Assembly: GCA_964454575.1 (NCBI GenBank)
Contig: CAYVTG010000022.1
Span: forward strand, 1 to 23,466
From: Haladaptatiplasma sp964454575
GTDB taxonomy: Archaea > Thermoplasmatota > Thermoplasmata > Halarchaeoplasmatales > Halarchaeoplasmataceae
Direction: 5' to 3'
DNA: 23,466 bases
In this document: positions 1 to 8,371 of the stretch, piece by piece
How the letters are laid out: each line of letters opens with the position of its first letter
Numbering within the stretch: the first letter of the stretch is position 1
Notes under the pieces: model-generated
What the model saw: only the letters and a program-made list of their open reading frames with translations
Told to the model about the DNA's origin: nothing
Database searches by the model: none
Position numbers and translations under genes: made by a program

Positions 1-70
1 CATTGTAGTAGATTTCAATACGGCATAGCCAATATGGTATTTTTGTCCCAAAGCCACTCCAATGCAAAAC

Positions 71-77
71 TTATAAT
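71..77 (+). promoter_or_regulatory. TATA box for the acyl-CoA dehydrogenase/ETF operon
   Basis: TTATAAT preceded by an A-rich stretch fits an archaeal TATA/BRE element. The expected start of transcription is near 97, which leaves a leader of about 37 nt with a small CCCC/GGGG hairpin (103-116) and a Shine-Dalgarno AAGGTG (122-127) six bases before the ATG at 134. The 133 bases before the gene hold no other feature I can support. Confidence 0.5.
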
Positions 78-133
78 AGTGCCTCTATTTTCGAATCAAA
101 TGCCCCGGATAAGGGGTTAAAAAGGTGTTCAAA

Positions 134-1405
134 ATGGCGAAAACTAACTTATGGGATGAAAGTGACCTGACGGAAGAGCAGAAGCTATTCAAAGAGAGCA
201 TACTCGATTGGGCGGAACGTAATCTACCGTTGGACAGAGTTATCAAGATGAACCGAGAAGGACATCCGTTCCCCGAAGATATCATAAAGGGATTGGCTGA
301 TCTCGGAGTTATAATGGGCACCGTTCCCGAAGAAAGGGGCGGTCTCGGACTCAACTGGAAAGACCAGACCCTGATCTCAGAGGTCATAGGATACATAGAT
401 CCTAGTATCGCTACGGCAGCGGGGTTCATGGCAGTCAGTACCGGCTGGGGATTTACTATCGATAGACATGCCACTGACGAGGTACGTGAAAAATATGTAC
501 AACCGGCCATCAGAGGAGAGAAGTTCGTTGGTATTGCTACCACGGAACCCGGCGGCGGCTCGGATGTATCTAACTTCAAATGTACTGGAGAAAAAGACGG
601 TGACGAATGGGTGCTGAACGGTGAAAAGACGTTTATCAGCGGAGTTCAGGAAGCGAAAAAAATGGGCGGCGGTTACTGGGTGAACGTGCGTACCGGTCCA
701 AAGCAGGACGATGCACCACACAAGAACATGACCGCTTTCTTCGTACCTATAGACAGTGAAGGATTGACTACTACCGAGCCTTACGATGACGCAGGAAGAA
801 ACGCCATATCAACAGGCGGTTTCATAATGGAAGATGTACGGGTACCTGAAGAATATATGCTCGGAGAGGAAGGCAAGGGATTCTACTACACGATGGAAGG
901 CTTCGACAACGCAAGGATATTGATCGGCGGCAGCTCAGTCGGTGTAACACGAAGGCTGCTAGAGGAAGCAGCGGATTATATCAAAGAGAGAGAGACCTTC
1001 GGAAATCCTCTGGCTAAGTACGAGGGAATACAGTTCGAATTCGTAGAACGTTACATAGAGATGGAGGCCAGCAGTCTTATGGTCAATAAGGTTGCAGCCA
1101 TGCAGGATGTAAGATACGAAGAAGAAGGATGGCTTGCAAGGACCGGAAAGGCGAAGACATATTCCCCCAAAGAGATAGCCAAATGGATATCGATGATCAA
1201 GTACAAAGTACCTCACCTGGCAAAAGATACCGCAGACGATGCCATGCATTGGCTCGGTGCCGCAGGCTACAGCTCGGAGTACATATTCGAAACTGCATGG
1301 CGTGGTGTCATGTCTTACTGTGTTGGAGCCGAAGGTGGCGCCAATATCCAGAAGATAGTCATAGGCAGGGAAACCTTAGGGCCGGACTACGTACCTTACA
1401 AATAA
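134..1405 (+). CDS. Acyl-CoA dehydrogenase family flavoprotein
   Basis: This cytoplasmic FAD enzyme of 423 aa should introduce, or in a bifurcating complex reduce, the alpha-beta double bond of an acyl-CoA. The middle domain motif EPGGGSDV is at residues 138-145 and the C-terminal helical domain carries GAEGGANIQ, with E400 at the usual position of the catalytic glutamate. The helical domain is slightly long (a lysine-rich stretch around residues 335-365). ATG 134 is preferred over the in-frame GTG at 125 because AAGGTG lies six bases before it. EtfB starts 21 bases downstream, so the physiological electron partner is encoded in the same operon. The acyl substrate cannot be read from sequence; short-chain, cyclic or aromatic-derived acyl-CoA are all possible. 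Confidence 0.93.
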   Translation: MAKTNLWDESDLTEEQKLFKESILDWAERNLPLDRVIKMNREGHPFPEDIIKGLADLGVIMGTVPEERGGLGLNWKDQTLISEVIGYIDPSIATAAGFMAVSTGWGFTIDRHATDEVREKYVQPAIRGEKFVGIATTEPGGGSDVSNFKCTGEKDGDEWVLNGEKTFISGVQEAKKMGGGYWVNVRTGPKQDDAPHKNMTAFFVPIDSEGLTTTEPYDDAGRNAISTGGFIMEDVRVPEEYMLGEEGKGFYYTMEGFDNARILIGGSSVGVTRRLLEEAADYIKERETFGNPLAKYEGIQFEFVERYIEMEASSLMVNKVAAMQDVRYEEEGWLARTGKAKTYSPKEIAKWISMIKYKVPHLAKDTADDAMHWLGAAGYSSEYIFETAWRGVMSYCVGAEGGANIQKIVIGRETLGPDYVPYK

Positions 1406-1426
1406 GACACTACCATAGGTGTGCGC

Positions 1427-2227
1427 ATGAAATTCGTAGTTTGTGTTAAGCAGGTACCGGATACTACCGAAGTAGAAGTTGATCCTGAAACAGGTACCAT
1501 AATCAGAGAAGGTGTGCCTTCCGTTCTAAACGCTTTTGATGAGTTCGCACTGAACGTAGCCGTACAGTTAAAAGATAGTTTGGAAGAGGAGGTAGAGATA
1601 GTCGCACTCAGCATGGGACCGCCTCAGGCAAAAGATGCTCTGACCAAATGTCTGGCCATCGGGGCGGACAAAGCTATACTGCTTACAGATAGAGTGTTCG
1701 CCGGTGCGGACACGTGGGCGACAGCCATAACGCTGTCCAGGGCCATCAAAAAGATCGGCGGCGCCGACGTGATATTCTGCGGACAGGAGGCTTCCGATGG
1801 AAACACAGCACAAGTGGGTCCTGAAGTGGCGGCACACCTCGGAATAACACAGCTAACCTTCGTCTCTGAGATAGAGGGCATCGACGTAGAGAAAAGAAAG
1901 ATGATCTGTAAGAAGGAAACAGACGAAGGATTTTTGCGAACACGCAGCCCTCTACCGGTAGTGATCGCATGCATGCCTACGCCTGGTTTTCTGCCTAAGA
2001 TACCCAACATGAGGGATATAATCAAAGGTAAAAGAAAGCCTTACGAAGAGTGGGATTTCAGTGATCTAGGCGGCGAAGAAAGTGACTACGGCCTGGAGGG
2101 CTCTGAGAGCGTAGTCGTACGAACATATTCTCCTCCACCAAAGGGCGAGGGGATAATCATCGATGACGAGCCGGAGATGGCCGTCAAAAAACTGATGGAT
2201 TACCTCGAAGAGGAGGGGATACTCTGA
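1427..2227 (+). CDS. etfB: Electron transfer flavoprotein beta subunit
   Basis: This is the 266-aa ETF small subunit, which forms a heterodimer with EtfA and binds AMP or a second FAD. The N-terminus MKFVVCVKQVPDT is the standard family start, and DGNTAQVGPEVAAHLG (around residue 125) is the conserved nucleotide-binding segment. ATG 1427 is chosen over the GTG at 1421 because AGGTG (1417-1421) sits five bases upstream. The stop TGA (2225-2227) overlaps the proposed CTG start of EtfA as CTGA, which points to translational coupling. Position between an acyl-CoA dehydrogenase and a ferredoxin-domain EtfA suggests the bifurcating type; this is an inference from context. Confidence 0.95.
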   Translation: MKFVVCVKQVPDTTEVEVDPETGTIIREGVPSVLNAFDEFALNVAVQLKDSLEEEVEIVALSMGPPQAKDALTKCLAIGADKAILLTDRVFAGADTWATAITLSRAIKKIGGADVIFCGQEASDGNTAQVGPEVAAHLGITQLTFVSEIEGIDVEKRKMICKKETDEGFLRTRSPLPVVIACMPTPGFLPKIPNMRDIIKGKRKPYEEWDFSDLGGEESDYGLEGSESVVVRTYSPPPKGEGIIIDDEPEMAVKKLMDYLEEEGIL

Positions 2228-3423
2228 TCACCATAAAAGATAACTGTATCGGCTGTGAAAAGTGCATAAAAGTCTGCCCCGTGGATGCACTTAAGATGGA
2301 AGGCAAGATGGCGGTTGTAGATGAGGATCTCTGTATATCGTGCGGTGTTTGCGTCTCCGTTTGTCCCGTGGATGCCATCGAGCCTGTTCTCATGGCTAAA
2401 AAAGCGGATTTCTCTGAATATTCCGGTGTATGGGTATTCGCAGAACAGCACGGTGGAAAATTACGACCGACAGGACCCGAGCTGCTGGGTAAAGGTCGAG
2501 AACTTGCAGAAGAAGTCGGCGAAGATCTATGCGCAGTACTCATCGGAAAAGACGTAGAGTCTCTTTGTGAAGAATTGAGCGCATACGGTGCAGATAAGAT
2601 ATACATGGTGGAAGGTGATGAATATGAAGATTATTCAACTGAAGCCTTCACCACAGCCATGGTGACTCTGATATCCAAGTACAAACCAAGTATGGTACTT
2701 TACGGGGCTACACATATCGGACGAGACCTAGCTCCGTCGGTAGCCGGACATCTGGGATTAGGGCTAACGGCAGACTGTACCGGTTTATCCATCACAGAAG
2801 TAGAAGATAGAAAGGTGTTATTGCAGACCAGACCGGCCTTCGGCGGTAACGTCATGGCCGATATAATCTGCCCAAATACAAGGCCTCAGATGGCCACGGT
2901 AAGACCTCATGTGATGCTGCCCTTGGAAAAGGATAACAACAAAACCTCGGAGATCATCAAAGAGGCGGTGCGAGTGCCAGACGATGCCATCAAAACTGAG
3001 ATCATAGAAGTACTTGAGCCTGAAGATACTGGTGAAGTTTCTGTAGACGAGGCTGATGTAGTCGTGACAGGCGGTAGAGGAGTGGGTAACGACACAGAGT
3101 CATTCGAGATACTCAACGAACTAGCCTCGGTTTTGAAGGGGACTGTAGGCTGCAGCCGACCCATAGTGGAGGCGGGTATATTATCCAAAGCTAAACAGGT
3201 CGGACAGAGCGGTAAGACCATATCGCCTGAGATATACATCGTATGCGGCGTTTCAGGAGCAGTACAGCATCGTGTGGGTATAAGAGGCTCAAAGTACATA
3301 ATAGCCATAAACAAGGATGCAGATGCGCCCATATTCGATATGGCGGACTTTGGTATCGTCGGAGATCTGCGCAAGATAGTACCTCTACTCAAAGAAAAGA
3401 TACAAGAGAAAAAAAATTCATAA
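2224..3423 (+). CDS. etfA: Electron transfer flavoprotein alpha subunit with N-terminal 2x[4Fe-4S] ferredoxin domain
   Basis: This 399-aa protein begins with a bacterial-type ferredoxin domain. Cluster motifs CIGCEKCIKVCP (C8-C18) and CISCGVCVSVCP (C37-C47) precede the ETF alpha domain. The C-terminal FAD domain has GRGVG (about 283) and QVGQSGKTISPE (about 325), ending with INKDADAPIFDMADFGIVGDL. No ATG, GTG or TTG is available before the first cysteine motif; the first conventional start, GTG 2281, would delete the first cluster. CTG 2224 lies five bases after GAGGAGGGG (2210-2218) and overlaps the etfB stop, so I take it as the start. An ATC at 2227 is less likely. The same architecture is known in CarE of the bifurcating caffeyl-CoA reductase complex, where the domain passes electrons to or from ferredoxin. 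The gene ends 6 bases inside the convergent permease gene. Confidence 0.92.
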   Translation: MITIKDNCIGCEKCIKVCPVDALKMEGKMAVVDEDLCISCGVCVSVCPVDAIEPVLMAKKADFSEYSGVWVFAEQHGGKLRPTGPELLGKGRELAEEVGEDLCAVLIGKDVESLCEELSAYGADKIYMVEGDEYEDYSTEAFTTAMVTLISKYKPSMVLYGATHIGRDLAPSVAGHLGLGLTADCTGLSITEVEDRKVLLQTRPAFGGNVMADIICPNTRPQMATVRPHVMLPLEKDNNKTSEIIKEAVRVPDDAIKTEIIEVLEPEDTGEVSVDEADVVVTGGRGVGNDTESFEILNELASVLKGTVGCSRPIVEAGILSKAKQVGQSGKTISPEIYIVCGVSGAVQHRVGIRGSKYIIAINKDADAPIFDMADFGIVGDLRKIVPLLKEKIQEKKNS

Positions 3424-4629
3424 CAGAGTGAGTGTACCTGTGATCGATAACCAGATGAACACGGTTACTACAAGGGCAGCTATTGATGGTGCGGCTTTCC
3501 TATAGAACCGGTTCATGTCCGCTTTGTAATATTCTATGGTCAGTATTATGCATAGGTGTATCGGCGAGATTATGTAGCCTATCAAAACGAATATGAATAT
3601 CATAGCTACCGTCTGGGTATTCACTACGGGTAAAAGAGGTAGAAGCAACGGCATACCTATGCCTACACCGGCAGGTAGGTGACCTATCATAAAGCCCATG
3701 GCGAAGGCCCCCAATATGACTACTGCTATAAGTGGGATACGGCCCTCGAGTGCGTCTATCACCGGTAAAAGTGCTCCTGAACGCTCGATGGTACCTTTGA
3801 ACAGCATTATACCGATACCAGCCAGTAGCAGATTTTTAGAGAGCCCTTCTCTAAACAGAGATATTGTTTCATTGAAGCCGTACTTCTTTCTGTTTTGATA
3901 GAGTAAGATGATGACTGCAAAGATCAGAGTGACGAAAAGAGGTATCGAAAGTATGATATTCAACGAGAGTGCCACTATTATAGGAAGAAAATCATAGACC
4001 ATCGCTACGAAATTTGCCGGGTGGTCACCAGTTTTTTTCTCTACTTTTATGCCGCGTAGACCAAAGTGTATCCCGATCAATAGGTGTGCTGCGAAGATAG
4101 GTAGATTGAAAAGGGCGATCATGTAAAGGTTTACACCGGAAAGAGTAGCGGCTATTATAAGGCCCAATCCAAGGGGATATATAGAGAACCAGATATGTCT
4201 GAACCACCAGTTTACATATGCCTTGTGTACACCGTTCATTCCTAATCTATCTCCCTCTTGGTCTATCATGGGGGCGGAGACAAGAGCTCCTCCGGGCATA
4301 GGCATCAGACCGAATATGGCTGGGATAGATGCTATGACCATCCTTCTATCGGGAAAGGCACTTTTCAATTCCTTTATTATACGGTTTATCTGCCCGGAAT
4401 CTCGGTATATAAAGCCGATGAGCCCTATCAATAGTATCACTGAGACAAGATCGATGGTTTCGTATTCCAAAAGTATCTCGTAGATCCATATAAGAGCGTC
4501 AAAAGAGAGATTAGTAAACAAGAGAAGTACAGCTGTGGCTGCGATCAGTGATAAGCCGAATTCGATCTTTTTAGATATGAGTATCCCAAGAACTGCAAAG
4601 GCCGCTGCTATCCCCAAAACACCGTACAT
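3418..4629 (-). CDS. DUF401 family integral membrane protein
   Basis: This is a 403-aa polytopic membrane protein with about ten hydrophobic segments, the length usual for the archaeal DUF401 family. Family landmarks are the loop PMPGGALVSAPMIDQEG (about residues 112-128), the NWWFRH segment after it, and the second half motif GHLPAGVGIGMPLLLPLLP. The two halves with glycine/proline re-entrant-like loops suggest a carrier for small, perhaps anionic, solutes, but no substrate is established. A TATA-like element CTATATAA (4651-4658) centred 25.5 nt before the ATG predicts a leaderless mRNA. The 3' end overlaps the convergent etfA gene by 6 bases. Confidence 0.85.
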   Translation of the reverse strand: MYGVLGIAAAFAVLGILISKKIEFGLSLIAATAVLLLFTNLSFDALIWIYEILLEYETIDLVSVILLIGLIGFIYRDSGQINRIIKELKSAFPDRRMVIASIPAIFGLMPMPGGALVSAPMIDQEGDRLGMNGVHKAYVNWWFRHIWFSIYPLGLGLIIAATLSGVNLYMIALFNLPIFAAHLLIGIHFGLRGIKVEKKTGDHPANFVAMVYDFLPIIVALSLNIILSIPLFVTLIFAVIILLYQNRKKYGFNETISLFREGLSKNLLLAGIGIMLFKGTIERSGALLPVIDALEGRIPLIAVVILGAFAMGFMIGHLPAGVGIGMPLLLPLLPVVNTQTVAMIFIFVLIGYIISPIHLCIILTIEYYKADMNRFYRKAAPSIAALVVTVFIWLSITGTLTLL

Positions 4630-4675
4630 CGCCTATAGCGTATTATACGGCTATATAATCATTTCGATGAACCCT

Positions 4676-5023
4676 TCAGAAAATATCAATACTCTTCGGG
4701 ATGTCGTTCTTCCTTTTAAGATAATTTACCTGTGTACGTGTATAACGATACTGGACTTCACACTTTTCGTCCTGGAACGACCATGGATTTATTATCAACA
4801 GATCTCCCTCGCGGATCCACATCCTTTTTTTGAGTTTACCCGGGATACGACCCATACGGGATTTACCGTCTTCGCTTATAACGTTGATCCTTCCCCCGCC
4901 CAGCATCTTATCGGCTATTCCGAACATCTGACCTTCTCTTCGGCGTGGGTACGGAACCCTTACAACTTCCTCTTCGTTATTTTTCTTCTTTCGTGCCAAA
5001 TAATCATCTCTACATGAACTCAT
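4676..5023 (-). CDS. eif1A: Translation initiation factor 1A (aIF1A)
   Basis: This is the 115-aa archaeal counterpart of eIF1A/IF1, which binds the A site of the small ribosomal subunit during initiation. The basic N-terminus (ARKKKNNEEEVVRVPYPRR) is followed by an S1/OB fold with the signature DGKSRMGRIPGK, KKRMWIREGDLLIINPW and YRYTRTQVNYLKRK. The length matches the family. The start is uncertain: ATG 5023 has AAGGAT nine bases upstream, but an in-frame TTG at 4999 would give a protein starting just before ARKKK, as many homologues do. The gene is 31 bases downstream of the HPP gene on the same strand. Confidence 0.93.
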   Translation of the reverse strand: MSSCRDDYLARKKKNNEEEVVRVPYPRRREGQMFGIADKMLGGGRINVISEDGKSRMGRIPGKLKKRMWIREGDLLIINPWSFQDEKCEVQYRYTRTQVNYLKRKNDIPKSIDIF

Positions 5024-5054
5024 GTGTTAAATATCCTTCGCCTATCATCACCTT

Positions 5055-5528
5055 TCAGATAAGATCTATCAGGTAGGGTCTTAAGACATAGGAGATCATG
5101 GCCATTATGTTCACTAAAAGTAACAACGTGATAAATGCATGCATATCGGGATTAAAGGCAAGGAATATGACCGTACCACCAGCGGGTGGGTGTTCTATGT
5201 CCAAGGTCACCATGGCTAATATAGAGGCGCCTACTGCTAGGCTGAGGATGAGAGGTTGTGGTAAAAAATTAAAGTAAAAACTTGAAAAGGCTAGACCGAT
5301 AAGACCACAGACCAAGTGGCTGCCCAATACGTTTCTAGGCCTGGCAGTCAATCGATAAGGCATGGCGAAGACGACGAAAGCCGTAGAGCCGATGGCCGCT
5401 ATCAATATCTCGTCTTTTACTATCGGCAGATATAACGCTAATGATAATACGAGGGTGGCCAAACCACTCTGAAATAAATAGTGCTTGAAATTTTTCTTCG
5501 TGAGCTTCTCATCGAGTAAATGGATCAT
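5055..5528 (-). CDS. HPP family integral membrane protein
   Basis: This is a 157-aa protein with four or five hydrophobic helices. The family signature is visible as TLDIEHPPAGGT (about residues 110-121, containing the HPP motif) and IAAIGSTAFVVFAMP (about 43-57). HPP-domain proteins are small membrane proteins; some have been linked to nitrite transport in plastids and cyanobacteria, but no archaeal role is established and I assign none. A TATA-like TTTATTAA (plus-strand 5551-5558) centred 26.5 nt before the ATG predicts a leaderless mRNA. aIF1A follows 31 bases later and could be co-transcribed. Confidence 0.85.
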   Translation of the reverse strand: MIHLLDEKLTKKNFKHYLFQSGLATLVLSLALYLPIVKDEILIAAIGSTAFVVFAMPYRLTARPRNVLGSHLVCGLIGLAFSSFYFNFLPQPLILSLAVGASILAMVTLDIEHPPAGGTVIFLAFNPDMHAFITLLLLVNIMAMISYVLRPYLIDLI

Positions 5529-5593
5529 CTAACGAGTCATCCTTTAATGGTTAATAAAAATTTTCTTATCGGCCTTCGAAAAAAGGTAAAAGA

Positions 5594-5600
5594 TTTATAT
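5594..5600 (+). promoter_or_regulatory. TATA box of nadA
   Basis: TTTATAT is centred 26 nt upstream of the nadA ATG, so transcription should begin on or next to the start codon (leaderless mRNA). No Shine-Dalgarno sequence precedes the ATG. The divergent HPP gene has its own TATA-like element about 40 bases away. Confidence 0.6.
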
Positions 5601-5622
5601 CAGAGCTTTTCATGGATGCACT

Positions 5623-6531
5623 ATGTCCTTCCAAGACGAGGTCAAAGCATTAAAAGAGCGCGAAAATATCGTTCTTGTTGCTCATAACTATCAGATCGCC
5701 TCTATCCAAGATGCAGCCGATTATAACGGAGATTCATTTGGACTGGCGAAAAAAGTGAGCGAGCTTGATTTTGAATATGTGGTTTTCTGTGGTGTCGATT
5801 TCATGGCGGAGTCCGCTGTGATACTCAATCCGGATAAAACGATAATACATCCCGAACCAAAGGCCCGGTGTCCCATGGCAGCCATGGTAGACATAAACGA
5901 GCTAAAGCAATTCAAGAAGGATAATCCGGATACGGCGATCGTGTCATACGTTAATACCAATGTGGAAACCAAAGCACTGTCTGATATATGCTGTACATCC
6001 AGCAACGCTGTCGAAGTGGTAAGGAGCCTTGAAGAAGATAGGGTTTTATTCCTACCGGATAAGAACTTGGGTAGTTACATAAAACGATTCGTAGAAGATA
6101 AAGAAATAATCTTATGGGAAGGTTACTGTGGAACACACGATAATATCACTGTAGAGGACATAATGGGATTGAAACAAAAATATCCTGATGCCGAGGTAGT
6201 GGTACATCCTGAGTGTCGCCCGGGAGTTATAGATATAGCAGATCACGTAGGCTCTACAGCGGGTATATTGAAGCGAGCTAAAGAATCCGATGCAAAAAGG
6301 ATGATAGTCGGAACCGAGATAGGTATGGGCCATCGGATGAGTAAAGCAGCTCCGGACAAAGAGTTTTATTTCCCGAGAGATCCGCTGTGCCAGAACATGA
6401 AGAAGATCACAGAAGAGAAAGTACTTCGCTCTTTAAAAACACTGCAACCCGTGGTGAAAGTTGAAGCAGAGCTGATGAAAAAAGCAAAGGTCCCACTTGA
6501 AAGGATGATGGAGATAGGTAGAGGAAATTGA
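5623..6531 (+). CDS. nadA: Quinolinate synthase
   Basis: This 302-aa [4Fe-4S] enzyme condenses iminoaspartate with dihydroxyacetone phosphate to quinolinate in de novo NAD synthesis. The three cluster ligands known for archaeal and Thermotoga NadA are all present at matching positions: C83 (ARCPM), C169 (GYCGTH) and C256 (DPLCQN). Substrate-binding motifs VAHNYQ (19-24), HPECRPGV (195-202) and GTEIGMGHRM (230-239) are intact. The length equals that of the compact archaeal/thermophile form. No nadB, aspartate dehydrogenase or nadC is seen in the window. The stop overlaps the TTG start of the next gene (TTGA), so the two are probably translated together. Confidence 0.96.
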   Translation: MSFQDEVKALKERENIVLVAHNYQIASIQDAADYNGDSFGLAKKVSELDFEYVVFCGVDFMAESAVILNPDKTIIHPEPKARCPMAAMVDINELKQFKKDNPDTAIVSYVNTNVETKALSDICCTSSNAVEVVRSLEEDRVLFLPDKNLGSYIKRFVEDKEIILWEGYCGTHDNITVEDIMGLKQKYPDAEVVVHPECRPGVIDIADHVGSTAGILKRAKESDAKRMIVGTEIGMGHRMSKAAPDKEFYFPRDPLCQNMKKITEEKVLRSLKTLQPVVKVEAELMKKAKVPLERMMEIGRGN

Positions 6532-7367
6532 CCGCCGTAAAGGCTGTTTTCATAGATCTGGATGGAACACTCGTACACGACGGAGTGATATCTCCCGATG
6601 ACAAGAAGGCGGTTGAAGATGTACTATCCATGGACATACCTGTTATACCTACTACTACAAGGATGCGTTTTTCTGCACAGCGGTTGCTAAAGGGACTACA
6701 ATTATCTAGCTGCCCGTTCGTCTGCCTGAACGGTGCAAGAGTAATGGGGCCTGGGTGGGATAAAAATGACGGTTTAGACACGTGGATGGAAGATCGACTG
6801 GATATGGAAACTGCGAGACGGGTATCCGAGTATGCAGATATGAAAGGATACGAGATAACCACGATCTTCGGTGAGAGAAAATACTGGAAGGTGCGCAGAG
6901 ATCTACCAGTGATGCTTCAAGACGAGGATCCCGTCGCCTTCACCGTGGAAAAAACTGTGGAAGCACTGGAATGGGGCGCCCCTATCTGTTATATGATGCA
7001 TACGGAGAAAAACGGGCTGGATGGCTTGAAAGATATCGAATATTTTGCCATCTCCAAACTCGTAGAGACTACTTGTGTACACCGACATCATCGCCTAGGT
7101 GAACTCAAAGCGTTGACCATCTATCCCAAAGGGACTTCAAAAGCCAATGGTATCGAGGTCGTATGTAAGAAAATGAACATCTCCATAAAAGACACCATGG
7201 CCATAGGTGATGATGAAGTTGATATTGACATGCTCGGATCTGTAGGGATAGGTATCGCCATGGGTAATTCTCCGGATCATGTAAAAGGATCGGCTGATCA
7301 TATCACAAGTTCATGCGTGGAGAACGGTGTGTCTCATGCACTACGTAAATATGTGATCGAAAAATAG
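6528..7367 (+). CDS. HAD superfamily hydrolase, Cof-like (type IIB) phosphatase
   Basis: This 279-aa HAD hydrolase has motif I FIDLDGTL (nucleophile D10, acid D12), motif II in PTTTR (about residues 42-46), a lysine in KGTSKANG (motif III) and motif IV AIGDDEVDIDML. The cap domain between motifs II and III is of the C2 type found in Cof/sucrose-phosphatase-like members. The start is TTG 6528, overlapping the nadA stop as TTGA and preceded by GGTAGAGG. Family members dephosphorylate sugar phosphates, phosphoglycolate or flavin/nucleotide phosphates; the substrate here is unknown. Tight coupling to nadA makes a role in NAD or triose-phosphate metabolism worth considering (inference). Confidence 0.88.
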   Translation: MTAVKAVFIDLDGTLVHDGVISPDDKKAVEDVLSMDIPVIPTTTRMRFSAQRLLKGLQLSSCPFVCLNGARVMGPGWDKNDGLDTWMEDRLDMETARRVSEYADMKGYEITTIFGERKYWKVRRDLPVMLQDEDPVAFTVEKTVEALEWGAPICYMMHTEKNGLDGLKDIEYFAISKLVETTCVHRHHRLGELKALTIYPKGTSKANGIEVVCKKMNISIKDTMAIGDDEVDIDMLGSVGIGIAMGNSPDHVKGSADHITSSCVENGVSHALRKYVIEK

Positions 7368-7409
7368 TAAACTATTTTAATCAACACAGGGATGCGCCTC
7401 TTGGTACTT

Positions 7410-8363
7410 ATGAAAATAAAAGATGTATTACAGATGGCAATCAAGATGGGGATCGAAGCAGATCCGAGAGGGCAAGAAGGTATCAACAAATTGTTGGATA
7501 AGACAAAAGAAGATTACGATAAACTGGAAGGGCGTGATAAGGAAGTCTTCGATACCCAACGTCTTGAAAATCCATTCGGAGATTCCAGGCATCTTTACGG
7601 TGACCTTGAAAAAGATGTTAAAAAAGTGATGGTTGGAATAGACATAACCACGGGAGAGGTACTACTGGCCGACAGATTGAACGAGAGAGGAAAAAAGATC
7701 GACCTGATCATAGGCCACCATCCGAGAGGAATCGGTCTATCCGGTCTGCACGATGTTATGCATCTACAAAAAAACCTGCTGGCGGAATGGGGTATACCGA
7801 TAAATGTAGCAGAATCACTCATGGATGAGCGTATACAGGAGATAGAGAGAAAGGTAAAAGGCGCAAATTTCAATCAGAGCGTGGATGCTGCACGGTTACT
7901 GGATATACCGTTGATATGCGTACATACACCGGCAGATAACCTGGTGAACGAATTCCTTACAGACAAGATAGAAGAAAACGAACTGGATACGGTCAAAGAC
8001 GTAATCGATATGCTCAACGAGATACCTGAATACCACGAAGGGCGCAAGTTAGGCGACGGCCCCTGTGTCTTCGTAGGTAAAGAAGATAGAAGCGCCGGCA
8101 AGGTGGTCGTGGAGATGACGGGAGGTACACAAGGCTCCAAAAAATCCTACGAAAAATTATCCCATGTAGGTGTGGGTACACTAATAGGCATGCATCTTAG
8201 CGATGAACACCGAAAAGAAGTGGAAAAGCATCATATGAATTATGTCATAGCGGGACATATGTCCAGTGACTCACTGGGGCTCAATCTATTTCTTGATGGA
8301 TTGGAAAAGGAAGGCATCGATATCATACACTGCAGTGGATTTACCAGGCATTCCAGGGTCTGA
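7410..8363 (+). CDS. NIF3 (NGG1p-interacting factor 3) family protein
   Basis: This 317-aa protein belongs to the NIF3/DUF34 family of metal-binding hydrolase-like proteins. The metal-site motif IIGHHPRG (H103, H104) is present, followed by VHTPADN and a C-terminal AGHMSSDS that supplies further likely ligands. The N-terminus MKIKDVLQMAIKMGIEADPRG is typical of archaeal members, so ATG 7410 is preferred over the in-frame ATG 7392. Biochemical function remains unsettled in this family; the GTP cyclohydrolase annotation seen in databases should not be taken literally. The ABC ATPase gene starts 8 bases after the stop, which suggests one transcript. Confidence 0.9.
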   Translation: MKIKDVLQMAIKMGIEADPRGQEGINKLLDKTKEDYDKLEGRDKEVFDTQRLENPFGDSRHLYGDLEKDVKKVMVGIDITTGEVLLADRLNERGKKIDLIIGHHPRGIGLSGLHDVMHLQKNLLAEWGIPINVAESLMDERIQEIERKVKGANFNQSVDAARLLDIPLICVHTPADNLVNEFLTDKIEENELDTVKDVIDMLNEIPEYHEGRKLGDGPCVFVGKEDRSAGKVVVEMTGGTQGSKKSYEKLSHVGVGTLIGMHLSDEHRKEVEKHHMNYVIAGHMSSDSLGLNLFLDGLEKEGIDIIHCSGFTRHSRV

Positions 8364-8371
8364 TGTAAAAG

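Noticed and set aside
1..84. Short minus-strand open frame running to the left edge (contains GVALGQKYHIGYAVLKSTTM)
   Set aside because: Only 28 codons, no clear start at the right distance from a promoter and no recognised family; it might be the start of a gene to the left but cannot be judged here.
85..579. 164-aa minus-strand open frame inside the acyl-CoA dehydrogenase gene
   Set aside because: It is antisense to a clearly conserved protein and shows no family features; it is a codon-bias shadow.
2281..3423. EtfA starting at GTG 2281
   Set aside because: This start would remove a perfect first [4Fe-4S] motif encoded in frame immediately upstream.
4535..5017. 160-aa plus-strand open frame across the DUF401 gene start and aIF1A
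   Set aside because: It is antisense to aIF1A, which has an unmistakable conserved sequence.
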